DNA of 64,000 nt from Gaiella sp038230035 (GTDB lineage Bacteria > Actinomycetota > Thermoleophilia > Gaiellales > Gaiellaceae). The notes under the pieces were generated by a model that was given only the letters and a program-made list of their open reading frames with translations, was not told the DNA's origin and did no database searches. Shown here one piece after another: positions 43,139-51,086 of the stretch; the first letter of the stretch is position 1, and each line of letters begins with the position of its first letter. The stretch spans positions 1 through 64,000 of the forward strand of contig JBBRNX010000014.1 in assembly GCA_038230035.1 (NCBI GenBank), in the 5' to 3' direction. Position numbers and translations under genes: made by a program.

Positions 43139-43732
43139 GTGTCAGACCACGACCACGACCACGACCACGACTACGAGCACGAGCACGACGAGGACGCCGA
43201 GCGCGCCGCCGAGAGCGAGATCCGCAAGCGGATCGCGCTGTCGCAGGTCCGGCAGTACGGCGATCTGGTGCTTCGGATGCGCGCCAACGAGGTCGACACG
43301 TTCGACGAGGAGCTGGCGCGGCTCGTCGAGCGGATGACCGAGCTGATGCACGACGCTCACGGGGTCGGGCTGGCGGCGACCCAAGTCGGTGTCGTGCGGC
43401 GCCTCTTCGTGTTCGAGCACGAAGGCGAGGACCGCGTTCTCGTGAACCCGGTCCTCACCCGCGTCGGGAAGGAGCTCGAGACCGACGACGAGGGTTGCCT
43501 CTCGCTTGGTGTCGTCCGTGTGCCGGTCGAACGCGCGATCGAGGTCGTCATCGAAGGGAAGGACGCCGCGGGCGGCGACGTCAAGTACGAGCTTGACGGG
43601 ATGGTTGCGCGTGTCGTCCAGCATGAGCTCGACCACCTCGACGGCGTGCTCATCGTCGACCGGACCGATCCCGTTTCGCGCAAGGAGGCGCTCGCGAGGT
43701 TGCGACCGCGGCTCCTGCTCTCTCAGCGGTAG
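43139..43732 (+). CDS. def: Peptide deformylase with His/Asp-rich N-terminal tail
   Basis: 197 residues. Motif 1 is GVGLAATQVG, motif 2 EGCLSL (metal Cys) and motif 3 QHELDHLDG (metal His residues and catalytic Glu), so the enzyme looks active. It removes formyl groups from nascent proteins, and fmt follows directly. Unusually, residues 3-19 read DHDHDHDHDYEHEHDED before a helix leads to the normal start of the fold (RQYGDLVLR). GTG 43139 is supported by a TAGACT box; GTG 43112, overlapping the priA stop, would add nine residues. Confidence 0.95.
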   Translation: MSDHDHDHDHDYEHEHDEDAERAAESEIRKRIALSQVRQYGDLVLRMRANEVDTFDEELARLVERMTELMHDAHGVGLAATQVGVVRRLFVFEHEGEDRVLVNPVLTRVGKELETDDEGCLSLGVVRVPVERAIEVVIEGKDAAGGDVKYELDGMVARVVQHELDHLDGVLIVDRTDPVSRKEALARLRPRLLLSQR

Positions 43733-43737
43733 TCGGC

Positions 43738-44538
43738 GTGGCGCGGATTGCCGTCGCAGCGACGGCGCCGTTCGGCGCGGCTGTGCTCGAGCGGCTGGCG
43801 GCCCGACACGAGATCGCTGTGCTCCTGACCCGGCCGGACGCGCCCCGTGGCCGCGGCCGCAAGCTTGCCGCTCCTCCCGCGAAGATCGTCGCTGAGCGTT
43901 TCGGGATCCGCGTTCTGCAACCGGGGCGGCCAGTTGCCGGCCTCGAGCTCGGGGCGCCGACCGTCGTCGTCTGCGCATACGGCTTGCTGATCCCAGAGGA
44001 TCTCCTCGACGAGCGGCTCTGGCTGAATGTCCACCCCTCGCTGCTGCCGCGCTGGCGAGGTGCGGCTCCCGTGGAGCGCGCGATCCTCGCGGGAGATGCC
44101 GAGACCGGGGTATCGATTCACCGAACCGTGAAGGAGCTCGACGCCGGACCGGTTGCCGCGACGGGCGGGTTTCCGATCGGGGCGGAGGACGATGCCGGCG
44201 CAATCTTCGGACGCGCCGCAGAGGTCGCTGTCGAGCTGCTCGACGTCGTCCTCGATGGGCCGATCGAGTTCGAGCCGCAGTCCGCGGACGGCGTAACGTA
44301 CGCCGACAAGCTCACGGCCGCCGATCGGGTCCTCGATCTGGCGTCCCCGGCCGAGGTGCTCGTCAGACGCGTGCGAGCCCTGTCGCCTCACATCGGAGCG
44401 CGGGCCGAGCTCGAGGGGCGTGCCGTGACGATCTGGCGCGCCCGGGTAGGGGACGACGGCTCTTTCGAGCCGGTCGAGGTTCAACCCGACGGTGGGCGCC
44501 GAATGACGTATGAGGAATGGCGCCGCGGCCTCCGGTAG
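43738..44538 (+). CDS. fmt: Methionyl-tRNA formyltransferase
   Basis: 266 residues, shorter than the usual 310-320. The N-terminal formyl-transfer domain has LLTRPDAPRGRGRKLAAPPA, the catalytic NVHPSLLPRWRGAAPVERAI (Asn and His) and TVKELDAGPV (Asp). The C-terminal OB-type domain is trimmed but retains DKLTAADRVLDL. It formylates Met-tRNA for initiation, the partner of def immediately upstream. The GTG start lies five bases after the def stop. The 3' end overlaps rsmB by 22 bases. Confidence 0.94.
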   Translation: MARIAVAATAPFGAAVLERLAARHEIAVLLTRPDAPRGRGRKLAAPPAKIVAERFGIRVLQPGRPVAGLELGAPTVVVCAYGLLIPEDLLDERLWLNVHPSLLPRWRGAAPVERAILAGDAETGVSIHRTVKELDAGPVAATGGFPIGAEDDAGAIFGRAAEVAVELLDVVLDGPIEFEPQSADGVTYADKLTAADRVLDLASPAEVLVRRVRALSPHIGARAELEGRAVTIWRARVGDDGSFEPVEVQPDGGRRMTYEEWRRGLR

Positions 44539-45764
44539 TCGCCCCGGCCCGTCGCGTCGCATTCGAGGTCGTGCGCCGCGTCTTCGAGGACGAGGCGTAC
44601 GCCGACCGCGCGCTGCGGGCCGCTGCAACCGACCTCGACTCGCGCGACCACTCTCTCGCGCAGCGCCTTGCCTTCGGTGCCGTCCAGCGGGCCAGGACAC
44701 TCGACCATCTCATCGAGACTTTCGGAAGGAGGCCGGTTCGGAAGCTCGATCCACCGGTGCGGGCAGCGCTTCGGCTCGGCGCCTACCAACTTGCGTTCCT
44801 CGATGGTGTGCCGCGCTACGCGGCGGTCAACGAGTCGGTGGAGCTCGTTCGGAGCGCGCGCCTCGAACGAGCCGTTCCGTTCGCGAACGCAGTCCTGCGG
44901 CGGCTTGCGGAGGGTGGTCGGGATCTCGTCGCTGCGCTCCCCGAGGGCTTGCCGGTGGAGGCGGCGCTGCGGCACTCGTACCCGGACTGGATCGCCGACA
45001 CCTGGTGGCGAGAGCTGGGCGCCGATGAGGCGCGAGCGCTGATGCGCGCCCAGAACGAGGCGCCGGAGACCGTCGTCCGCCTGGTGCGGGGAGAGATCGA
45101 GGGCGTGCCGGACTTGGAGATTCCCGGCGCCTGGCGGGTCGAGCGGATCGACGAGGAGGCGCTCGCGGACGGACGGATCTGGCCGCAGAGCCGTGGGTCG
45201 CAGCTCGTCGGGCTCGTCGTCGGATCGCGCGAGGGAGAGCGGGTGCTCGACCTCTGCGCGGCACCCGGTGGGAAGGCGACGATGCTTGCCGGCGAGGTTA
45301 TCGCTGTGGAAGTGAATGCGGCCCGAGCACGTGAGCTCGAGCACAACGCGCGCCGGTTGGGCGCTGCGAACGTCCGTGTCGTCTGCGCGGACGGGCGGGA
45401 CCTGCCGTCCGACCTGGCCGGTTTCGACCGAGCACTCGTCGATGCGCCGTGTTCCGGCCTGGGGGTCCTCGACTCCCGGCCCGATCTGCGCTGGCGCTCC
45501 GAACCCTTGCCCGAGCTCCAGCTGGAGCTGCTGCGCGCTGCTGCGTCACGTGTAAAGCCCGGAGGCACGGTCGTCTACTCCGTCTGCACGATCAACGCCG
45601 ACGAGAGCGAAGCGGTGGTCGACGCATCCGGTCTCGAGCCTGAGCCTCTTGATGCTGCTTGGCCGCAGTTTGCGCATCCGCGACGGCCGGAGTTCATCCA
45701 GACCCTGCCGCACATCCACGGGACGAGCGGTTTCTTCGTCGCACGCCTACGCGTGCCAGGCTGA
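44517..45764 (+). CDS. rsmB: 16S rRNA (cytosine-967-C5)-methyltransferase
   Basis: 415 residues. The N-terminal NusB-like domain (RRVAFEVVRRVFEDEAYADR ... FANAVLRRLA) is followed by the SAM-dependent domain: VLDLCAAPGGKATMLAG, ALVDAPCSGLGVLDSRPDLR (first catalytic Cys) and VYSVCTINADESEAVV (second Cys). ATG 44517 lies within the end of fmt. It is the normal next gene in the priA-def-fmt-rsmB run. Confidence 0.95.
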   Translation: MAPRPPVVAPARRVAFEVVRRVFEDEAYADRALRAAATDLDSRDHSLAQRLAFGAVQRARTLDHLIETFGRRPVRKLDPPVRAALRLGAYQLAFLDGVPRYAAVNESVELVRSARLERAVPFANAVLRRLAEGGRDLVAALPEGLPVEAALRHSYPDWIADTWWRELGADEARALMRAQNEAPETVVRLVRGEIEGVPDLEIPGAWRVERIDEEALADGRIWPQSRGSQLVGLVVGSREGERVLDLCAAPGGKATMLAGEVIAVEVNAARARELEHNARRLGAANVRVVCADGRDLPSDLAGFDRALVDAPCSGLGVLDSRPDLRWRSEPLPELQLELLRAAASRVKPGGTVVYSVCTINADESEAVVDASGLEPEPLDAAWPQFAHPRRPEFIQTLPHIHGTSGFFVARLRVPG

Positions 45765-45780
45765 CCTTTCTGCACGCCAA

Positions 45781-45837
45781 GCATGTGGACAACTTGGCAC
45801 AGTTTTGTTACAGGCGGGGACAGTCCCCAAGACATGC
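45781..45837 (+). terminator. Imperfect hairpin region between rsmB and rpe
   Basis: GCATGT...ACATGC and CTTGG...CCAAG form nested arms, and GGGGA-CAG-TCCCC makes an inner stem. It probably ends or attenuates the upstream transcript. The inner part echoes the GGGGACAG palindrome after rpmB. Confidence 0.4.
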
Positions 45838-45905
45838 CCGGATGCGCCAGGTGTGGAGCGATTGGCACACAATTGGCACAGTTCGTGTCGGCTCGACTGC
45901 GGCCG

Positions 45906-45911
45906 TAAGAT
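45906..45911 (+). promoter_or_regulatory. -10 box TAAGAT of rpe
   Basis: TAAGAT ends 6 bases before ATG 45918, the leaderless arrangement. Confidence 0.6.
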
Positions 45912-45917
45912 CGCGTC

Positions 45918-46598
45918 ATGGCTTGGAGCGACTGGATCAGGGACGGGGCCGAGGTGGAGCCGTCGCTTTACGCGGCGGACTTCATGCGCCTCGGCGCGCA
46001 GATCAACGCGCTGCTCGACGCGGGTACGCGGCTGTTTCACTTCGACATCGGTGACGCGCACTTCATCCCGCCGGTGACGATCGGACCGGTCATCCTCAGG
46101 TCGATCGCGCCGGCGATCCACGCTGCGGGGGGCATCGTCGACTGTCACCTGATGGTCGATGACCCGGCACATCATTTCGAGGAGATCGCAGCGTCGGGTG
46201 GTGATGCGGTCACGTTCCACGTCGAGGCGGCGGATGACCCAGCCGGTGTGGCCGCAGCCGCCCGCGAACACGATCTCGCCGTTGGCATAGCCTTCAACCC
46301 GGAGACGTCGCCGGAGAGCGCGGCGGCGTTCGCCGAAGCCGCGGGGGCTGAAATAGCCCTGTGCATGAGCATCCACCCGGGCTACTCGGGCCAGCCGTTC
46401 ATGATCGATGCCCTGAAGCGGATCGCGCGGCTGCGTGAGCTCATCGGTGTCCCGATCCAGGTCGACGGCGGTGTCGGAGAGGCGAATGCGCACGCCATCC
46501 ACGGGGCCGGCGCCTCTCTTCTCGTCGCAGGCAGCGCGATCTTTGCCGATGCCGATCCGGCCGCTGCATACACGCGCATTCGCGCTGCGTGCCAGTGA
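45918..46598 (+). CDS. rpe: Ribulose-phosphate 3-epimerase
   Basis: 226 residues, TIM barrel. It has EPSLYAADFMRLG, LFHFDIGDAHFIPPVTIGP (metal and substrate Asp/His), VDCHLMVDDPAHHFEEI, CMSIHPGYSGQPF and IQVDGGVGEANA. Many Rpe enzymes have MSVNPGFGGQ where this has MSIHPGYSGQ. It interconverts ribulose 5-phosphate and xylulose 5-phosphate, giving ribulose 5-phosphate for RibB, and shares an operon with ribD (4-base overlap). Confidence 0.95.
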   Translation: MAWSDWIRDGAEVEPSLYAADFMRLGAQINALLDAGTRLFHFDIGDAHFIPPVTIGPVILRSIAPAIHAAGGIVDCHLMVDDPAHHFEEIAASGGDAVTFHVEAADDPAGVAAAAREHDLAVGIAFNPETSPESAAAFAEAAGAEIALCMSIHPGYSGQPFMIDALKRIARLRELIGVPIQVDGGVGEANAHAIHGAGASLLVAGSAIFADADPAAAYTRIRAACQ

Positions 46599-47536
46599 GC
46601 CACTTCGGACGCGCGCTCGAGCTTGCCGCCCAGGGCCGGGGAACGACGCATCCGAACCCGGTCGTCGGCGCCGTCCTCGCTCAGGGCGATGCGGTCGTCG
46701 GTGAAGGGACGACGGAGCCCGCCGGTGGCCGCCATGCCGAGGTCGTCGCCCTCGAGACGGCGGCTGAAGCTGCGCGTGGCGCAACGCTCTACGTGACGAT
46801 GGAGCCCTGTGCGCACCACGGTCGCACGCCGCCGTGCGTCGCTGCCATCCGCGAAGCAGGTGTCGCCCGTGTCGTAGTCGGCTCACGTGATCCGAACCCC
46901 AAGGCGGGAGGGGGAATCGAGCTGCTTCGCGCGGCAGGTGTCGACGTCGACCTCGTCGACTCGTTCGAGGCGCGCCGCCAGAACGAGGCGTGGCGCACCT
47001 GGGTTTCCCTTGTTCGACCCTTCGTCACGTACAAGGTCGCCGCGACGCTCGACGGTCGCGTCACCGTGCCGGGCTCACGCTGGGTGACAGGCGCGGAGTC
47101 GCGCCACCTCGTCCACGAGCTGCGTGCCGAGAACGGCGCCGTCGCCGTTGGCATGGGAACGGTGCGCGCCGACAACCCACAGCTCGACGCTCGAGGCGTT
47201 TCGACGACACGGCAGCCGCGACGGCTCACGTTCGGCCGCGGTCCGTTGCCCGAAGGCTCGGAGCTCGAGCTGCGCTCGGGCGCGCTCGGCGAAGAGCTCG
47301 CGGCACTCGCTGCCGAGGGTGTTCAGTCGCTTCTGCTCGAAGGCGGCCCGACGCTTGCCACTGCATTCGTCGAAGCCGACCTCGTCGACAAGATTCTGGT
47401 GTTCGTCGCTCCGACTCTCTCCGGCGCTGGGCCACACCTTCTCGAGACGCTCTCACGGCCGCGAGCGCTGACGCGGCTGACCTCGCGCGCCGTCGGTGAC
47501 GACGTGTTGCTCGAGGCGTATCTCCACGAGCCCTAG
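46595..47536 (+). CDS. ribD: Bifunctional riboflavin deaminase/reductase RibD
   Basis: 313 residues. The N-terminal deaminase has HPNPVVGAVLAQGD, GGRHAEVVALE (zinc His and catalytic Glu) and TMEPCAHHGRTPPCVAAI (zinc Cys pair). The C-terminal reductase has PFVTYKVAATLDGRV, GSRWVTGAESRHLVHELRAE and LLLEGGPTLATAF. It performs the second and third steps of riboflavin synthesis. GTG 46595 overlaps the rpe stop; GTG 46589 is an alternative. Its TAG forms a shared CTAG with the stop of the convergent kinase gene. Confidence 0.96.
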   Translation: MSHFGRALELAAQGRGTTHPNPVVGAVLAQGDAVVGEGTTEPAGGRHAEVVALETAAEAARGATLYVTMEPCAHHGRTPPCVAAIREAGVARVVVGSRDPNPKAGGGIELLRAAGVDVDLVDSFEARRQNEAWRTWVSLVRPFVTYKVAATLDGRVTVPGSRWVTGAESRHLVHELRAENGAVAVGMGTVRADNPQLDARGVSTTRQPRRLTFGRGPLPEGSELELRSGALGEELAALAAEGVQSLLLEGGPTLATAFVEADLVDKILVFVAPTLSGAGPHLLETLSRPRALTRLTSRAVGDDVLLEAYLHEP

Positions 47537-48306
47537 ACCAGGGCGCGAAGGACTTGCACTTCGTCGTCGTCAGCACCGAGGTACGCGGCGCGGATGATCG
47601 CCCACTTGCGGATCAGTTCCTCATCGAGGCCGGCCGCCACGAACGCAGCGATACGGTGCCCGGTGATCTCCGGTGTCATCCGATAGGAGAGCGGGTTATG
47701 GAGGAACGACCATACGTCGAACTCCGGCTCACCGAGCATCGCCTTCGAGTCGATCGCGAGATAGCCGCGGTCGCCGGCGTCGAGGATGTTGTGGTGGTGG
47801 AAGTCGCCGTGCACAAGCGTTGAGCGGCCCACGTCGAGCGACGCGTAGAGCTCGCGCGCCAGCGGGATCAGTTCGTTCCATCGGTCTGGCGACCGCTCGG
47901 CGTTGTCGAGCCAACGTGGAACGTGGTCGCCGATCCAGCGGAAGGGCGCTGCCGCGGGTTGCCAGAGCCGGAGTCCGATGTCGACCGCGATCGCAGTTGC
48001 CTCGTCCTCGGGAAGCCCCGAGATGTCTGTTCCCGGGCGTGCACGCTCCATCAAGAAGACCCGTTGCTCTGGGTCGTGGCGCAACAGGCGGACTGCGCCA
48101 ACGCCGTCCCAGAACATCAGAGCATCGGCGTCGTGGTCGGACTCGTCGTCGTCCCGCAGCAGCACTTTCAGGACGGCCCCGTCGCTGGCGGGTGCTGTGT
48201 AGGAGTTGCGCGCGAGGGCGAACGGCGGCCCGAGTTGGATGTCCCACGCCGCCGCAACCCGGTGCGCGATCTCGGCGAGCTGTACGAGATCGTGTTCCCG
48301 GCTCAC
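47533..48306 (-). CDS. APH(6)-like aminoglycoside/hydroxyurea phosphotransferase family protein
   Basis: 257 residues, protein-kinase-like fold. Key parts are LVHGDFHHHNILDAGDRG (catalytic Asp and Asn), YLAIDSKAMLGEPEFDVWSF (metal Asp) and an N-terminal ATP lobe with VLKVLLRDDDESDHDADAL. This is the pattern of streptomycin 6-kinase-type enzymes (PF04655). Substrate is unknown, and environmental members need not confer resistance. It lies on the opposite strand between ribD and ribE and shares a CTAG stop overlap with ribD. Confidence 0.85.
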   Translation of the reverse strand: MSREHDLVQLAEIAHRVAAAWDIQLGPPFALARNSYTAPASDGAVLKVLLRDDDESDHDADALMFWDGVGAVRLLRHDPEQRVFLMERARPGTDISGLPEDEATAIAVDIGLRLWQPAAAPFRWIGDHVPRWLDNAERSPDRWNELIPLARELYASLDVGRSTLVHGDFHHHNILDAGDRGYLAIDSKAMLGEPEFDVWSFLHNPLSYRMTPEITGHRIAAFVAAGLDEELIRKWAIIRAAYLGADDDEVQVLRALV

Positions 48307-48329
48307 ACCGCCAGACTAGAGCCGGCGAG

Positions 48330-48335
48330 TAGCCT
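48330..48335 (+). promoter_or_regulatory. -10 box TAGCCT of ribE
   Basis: TAGCCT ends 6 bases before ATG 48342. No FMN riboswitch fits in the 35 bases between the divergent genes. Confidence 0.55.
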
Positions 48336-48341
48336 TGCGCC

Positions 48342-48935
48342 ATGTTCACGGGGATCGTGCGCGAGATCGGCCGGGTTGTCGCCTTCGAGGGCGGTGTCGA
48401 CGACGGGGCCGTCCTCGTGCTCGAGGCGCCCGAGACCGCGCCCACGGTGGAGATAGGCGGTTCGGTCTCGATCGACGGGTGCTGTCTGACCGTCGATGAG
48501 GTGGCCGGCCCCAGGCTGCGCTTCCATGCCGTGCCGGAGACGCTCTCGCGCACATCGCTTCAGCGGCTCGGCGTAGGCGACGCCGTGAACATCGAGCCGG
48601 CGTTGCGCGCCGGCGAGCCGCTCGGCGGGCACTACGTCCAAGGGCACGTCGACGGCGTCGGAACGGTGCGTTCGGTCGAGCCCGCCGGGGAGGGGAGCCG
48701 CGTGGCAATCAACGCCGCGCCCGGCTTGCTCCGCTACTGCGTCGAGAAGGGCTCGATCACCGCCGACGGTGTCTCTTTGACCATCGCCGCGCTCGGAAAC
48801 GACTCGTTCGAGGTTGCACTGATCCCACACACCCTCGCCGCGACCACGCTTGGCGCGCTCACTCCCGGCCGCGAGGTGAACCTCGAGGTCGACGTCCTCG
48901 CGAAGTACGTCGAACGTCTCCTGCCGACCAGCTGA
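48342..48935 (+). CDS. ribE: Riboflavin synthase, alpha chain
   Basis: 197 residues in two lumazine-binding repeats: MFTGIVREIGRVV ... VSIDGCCLTVDEV, then GGHYVQGHVDGVGTVRSVE ... SITADGVSLTIAALGNDSFE. It converts two molecules of 6,7-dimethyl-8-ribityllumazine into riboflavin, usually as a trimer that may sit inside a lumazine-synthase capsid. ATG 48342 follows a leaderless-type -10 box. Confidence 0.95.
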   Translation: MFTGIVREIGRVVAFEGGVDDGAVLVLEAPETAPTVEIGGSVSIDGCCLTVDEVAGPRLRFHAVPETLSRTSLQRLGVGDAVNIEPALRAGEPLGGHYVQGHVDGVGTVRSVEPAGEGSRVAINAAPGLLRYCVEKGSITADGVSLTIAALGNDSFEVALIPHTLAATTLGALTPGREVNLEVDVLAKYVERLLPTS

Positions 48936-48942
48936 CCGCGGC

Positions 48943-48948
48943 TACCAT
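48943..48948 (+). promoter_or_regulatory. -10 box TACCAT of ribBA
   Basis: TACCAT ends 6 bases before GTG 48955, so ribBA may be transcribed without a leader independently of ribE. Confidence 0.5.
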
Positions 48949-48954
48949 GACGAG

Positions 48955-50253
48955 GTGGCGGTCGAGTTGACAGAGCCGAAGACATCCCCGTTCGCGACCG
49001 TCGAAGAGGCGATCGAGGAGATTCGCGCTGGCCGGTTCGTGGTCGTCTGCGACGACGCCGATCGCGAGAACGAGGGCGACCTTACGATCGCCGCAGAGTT
49101 CGCCACCCCGGCCGCGGTGAACTTCATGGCGACCCACGGTCGCGGTCTGATCTGCCTCTGCCTCCCGCCCGAGCGCTGCGACGAGCTCGGCCTGCGCCAG
49201 ATGACCGAGCAGAATGAGACGCCTTTCGGCACCGCCTTCACGGTCTCCATCGAGGCACGGGACGGCATCTCCACCGGAATCTCGGCCGCAGACCGCTCCA
49301 GGACGATCCAGGTGGCGATCGATCCGGCCAGCGGTCCGCGCGACATCGTCCAGCCGGGCCACGTCTTCCCGCTGCGGGCGAAGGCCGGCGGCGTCCTCGA
49401 GCGCATCGGTCAGACGGAAGCCGCGGTTGACCTTGCTCGGCTCGCCGGCTTGCGTCCGGCAGGTGTCGTCTGCGAGGTGATGAAGGACGACGGGACGATG
49501 GCTCGTGTGCCCGACCTGGTCGGCTACTGCGAACAGCACGGGCTGAAGATGGTCACCGTCGCCGACCTCGTCGAGTATCGCCGCCGCCACGAGAAGCTCG
49601 TCGAGCGTGGCGCGTCGGTCCGCCTGCCGACCGAGCACGGCGAGTTCACGGGCGTCGCGTTCCGCGAGAAGCTCACCGGCAAGACCCACTTGGCGCTCGT
49701 GATGGGCGAGGTCGAAGGCGCCGAGAACGTGCTCGTCAGGGTCCACTCCGAATGCCTCACCGGTGACGTGTTCCATTCGCTGCGCTGCGATTGCGGCGAG
49801 CAGCTCGAGCAGGCACTCGCTCAGATCGAGGCCGAGGGCCGGGGCGTTCTGCTCTACATGGCGCAGGAAGGGCGCGGTATCGGCCTTCTCAACAAGCTCC
49901 GCGCCTACGAGCTTCAAGAGGCGGGGCTCGACACGGTCGAGGCGAACCTGGAACTCGGGTTCCCCGCCGATGCGCGCGACTACGGCATCGGCAACCAGAT
50001 CCTCGCCGACCTCGGCCTGACCACGATCCGCATCCTGACGAACAATCCGAAGAAGCTCGTGGGGCTGGATGGATTCGGCTTGACGGTGATAGAGCAGGTG
50101 CCGATCGAAGTGCATCCGAACGCCGAGAACCGCCGCTACCTGGAGACGAAACGCGAGAAGCTCGGCCACACCATCGGCCCTGCCATCGGACAGCGCCTGC
50201 ATCATCAGGGGATCCGATTCGAATCAGACGACTACGAGGGGGCCGAAGCGTGA
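48955..50253 (+). CDS. ribBA: Bifunctional DHBP synthase / GTP cyclohydrolase II
   Basis: 432 residues. The N-terminal RibB domain (1-215) has VCDDADRENEGDLTIAAEFA, MATHGRGLICLCL, DGISTGISAADRSRTI and GHVFPLRAKAGGVLER. The C-terminal RibA domain has VRVHSECLTGDVFHSLRCDC (zinc Cys residues), YMAQEGRGIGLLNKLRAY and NNPKKLVGL. It makes the two branch precursors of riboflavin from ribulose 5-phosphate and GTP. The TGA overlaps the ribH GTG. Confidence 0.97.
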   Translation: MAVELTEPKTSPFATVEEAIEEIRAGRFVVVCDDADRENEGDLTIAAEFATPAAVNFMATHGRGLICLCLPPERCDELGLRQMTEQNETPFGTAFTVSIEARDGISTGISAADRSRTIQVAIDPASGPRDIVQPGHVFPLRAKAGGVLERIGQTEAAVDLARLAGLRPAGVVCEVMKDDGTMARVPDLVGYCEQHGLKMVTVADLVEYRRRHEKLVERGASVRLPTEHGEFTGVAFREKLTGKTHLALVMGEVEGAENVLVRVHSECLTGDVFHSLRCDCGEQLEQALAQIEAEGRGVLLYMAQEGRGIGLLNKLRAYELQEAGLDTVEANLELGFPADARDYGIGNQILADLGLTTIRILTNNPKKLVGLDGFGLTVIEQVPIEVHPNAENRRYLETKREKLGHTIGPAIGQRLHHQGIRFESDDYEGAEA

Positions 50254-51059
50254 GCGAGCCATACGACAGGACTGCCCGCGAGCGTGAGACAGCCCCGGAT
50301 TCGATGGAAGACGCGCGCGAGAACGTCCTCGACGGCTGGCCCTCCTCGGAGGACGTGTCCCGCTTCATCGACGAACGACGCTCTGATCCCGAGACGGCGG
50401 CGTTCTCCAGTGCTCCGGTCGTGGCAGACGACGAGCCTGCAGACTCCCCCGTACCCGAGGAGGAGTCCGTTGGGCCTGAGGCGCCGCAGGCCGACGCTCC
50501 GGAGGCTGTCGTAGAGGCGCCGCTCGTCGATCCAGACCCGATCATCCACTCGAGCAGCGAGCACGCACCGGGCGAGCTCGTGATCCCTGTGGGGTTCAGC
50601 GTCCTCGAAGGCGCCGCGAACGGCGCCAGGCGTGCGGTTGGCGTCGTCGTGAGCCGCTTCAACGGCGAGGTCACCTCCCGTCTGCTCGAGAGCGCGCTCG
50701 ACGAGCTTGCGGTTGCAGGTGTGGCGAGCGACGCGATCACGGTGATGCCGGTTCCCGGCGCGTTCGAGCTGCCGATCGGCGCGATGGCCCTCGCCAAGAC
50801 GCGGCGCTACGCCTGCATCGTGGCGCTCGGTTGCGTGATCCGCGGCGACACGCCGCACTTCGACTACGTAGCCGCCGAGGCTGCAAGCGGACTCCAGCTC
50901 GCCGCCCTCGAAACCGGCGTCCCCGTTTCTTTCGGTGTCTTGACGCTGGAACGCGCCGACCAGGCCGACGCGCGGGTCGACAAGGGCGCCGAAGCGGTGC
51001 GCACCGCACTCGAGATGGCGGATCTGTTCGCGCACCTCCGTGCAGCCGCCGCCCGTTAG
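50250..51059 (+). CDS. ribH: Lumazine synthase with long acidic N-terminal extension
   Basis: 269 residues, against about 155 for a normal enzyme. The lumazine synthase fold begins near residue 115 (FSVLEGAANG) and has GVVVSRFNGEVTSRLLESAL, MPVPGAFELPIGAMALAKT, GCVIRGDTPHFDYVAAEAAS (catalytic His) and PVSFGVLTLE. The first 112 residues are mostly disordered-looking and acidic (ADDEPADSPVPEEESVGPEA) with one helix-like stretch (NVLDGWPSSEDVSRFIDERR). GTG 50250 overlaps the ribBA stop (GTGA). An internal GTG near 50580 could start a standard-length enzyme. Confidence 0.93.
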   Translation: MSEPYDRTARERETAPDSMEDARENVLDGWPSSEDVSRFIDERRSDPETAAFSSAPVVADDEPADSPVPEEESVGPEAPQADAPEAVVEAPLVDPDPIIHSSSEHAPGELVIPVGFSVLEGAANGARRAVGVVVSRFNGEVTSRLLESALDELAVAGVASDAITVMPVPGAFELPIGAMALAKTRRYACIVALGCVIRGDTPHFDYVAAEAASGLQLAALETGVPVSFGVLTLERADQADARVDKGAEAVRTALEMADLFAHLRAAAAR

Positions 51060-51086
51060 CACGCCTCCGGTACACTCGTCAGCCGC

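Noticed and set aside
43142..44203. 353-codon minus-strand frame opposite def and fmt
   Set aside because: Shadow of def/fmt; its poly-Val C terminus is just the complement of the GAC/CAC repeat in the deformylase tail.
45765..45917. Possible FMN (RFN) riboswitch upstream of the rpe-ribD genes
   Set aside because: None of the conserved RFN blocks are visible, and there is no suitable space upstream of ribE either.
45649..46077. 142-codon plus-strand frame across the rsmB-rpe gap
   Set aside because: It overlaps both flanking genes in another frame, has biased composition and no recognisable motifs.
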